Made by a program: the position numbers and the translations under genes. A stretch of DNA of 5,851 bases from SHLQ01 sp964445255 (GTDB lineage: Bacteria; Actinomycetota; Acidimicrobiia; Acidimicrobiales; SHLQ01): contig CAYUKM010000157.1 of NCBI GenBank assembly GCA_964445255.1, forward strand, positions 1 through 5,851, in the 5' to 3' direction. Positions 5,795-5,851 of this stretch are shown one piece after another. The notes beneath the pieces are model-generated. The model had not been told where the DNA came from. It did no database searches and saw only the letters and a list, made by a program, of their open reading frames with translations. How positions within the stretch are numbered: the stretch's first letter is position 1; each line of letters opens with the position of its first letter.

Positions 5795-5815
5795 AACAGT
5801 GAATCCGACCGGCTG

Positions 5816-5821
5816 ACTCTA
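5816..5821 (-). promoter_or_regulatory. Candidate -10 element of the purA-purD unit
   Basis: TAGAGT on the minus strand fits TANNNT and would give a 5' leader of about 30 bases that includes the Shine-Dalgarno. The region about 17 bases further upstream (GTGGTC on the minus strand) is only a weak -35 match. The window ends 30 bases beyond, so other promoters cannot be excluded. Confidence 0.4.
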
Positions 5822-5851
5822 GCGGAATGGATAAGGTCGACCACCGTGGAT

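Overview
This is a chromosomal purine-biosynthesis cluster, read almost entirely from the minus strand. In transcription order (right to left) it holds purA, purD, purB, purC, purS and the first 71 codons of purQ, which runs off the left edge. The only good non-purine candidate is a small plus-strand membrane-protein gene in the gap between purB and purC. No rRNA, tRNA, CRISPR array, insertion sequence or phage gene was seen.

The organism is most likely an actinobacterium. PurB is the long form close to the mycobacterial protein as I recall it, and PurC is the roughly 295-residue form. Two genes start with GTG. Four of the seven gene starts carry a TANNNT hexamer 6 or 7 bases upstream, the layout of leaderless mRNAs that are common in Actinomycetota. 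The moderately high GC and several PurA motif variants suggest a lineage outside the mycobacteria, possibly Acidimicrobiia, but that is recalled resemblance and not a search result.

Layout: 5780-5851 is the purA leader, with a candidate -10 and a clear Shine-Dalgarno. purA and purD overlap by four bases (ATGA) and form one translationally coupled unit. Between purD and purB (3148-3281) lies an AT-rich inverted repeat with perfect 13-bp outer arms. It is followed on the plus strand by five T, and purB then has its own leaderless-type promoter. The 337-bp purB-purC gap holds the small plus-strand gene, divergent from purC and convergent on purB. purC, purS and purQ are closely packed, and purS also has a leaderless-type -10 of its own.

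Together the products cover several steps of the route to IMP and on to AMP. PurD makes GAR, PurS and PurQ are subunits of FGAM synthase (the catalytic PurL is presumably beyond the left edge), and PurC makes SAICAR. PurB acts twice, on SAICAR and on adenylosuccinate, and PurA commits IMP to AMP. The genes are ordinary. The points worth a second look are the inverted repeat, the unrecognised small membrane gene, the repeated leaderless start pattern and a shortened N-terminal domain in PurD.
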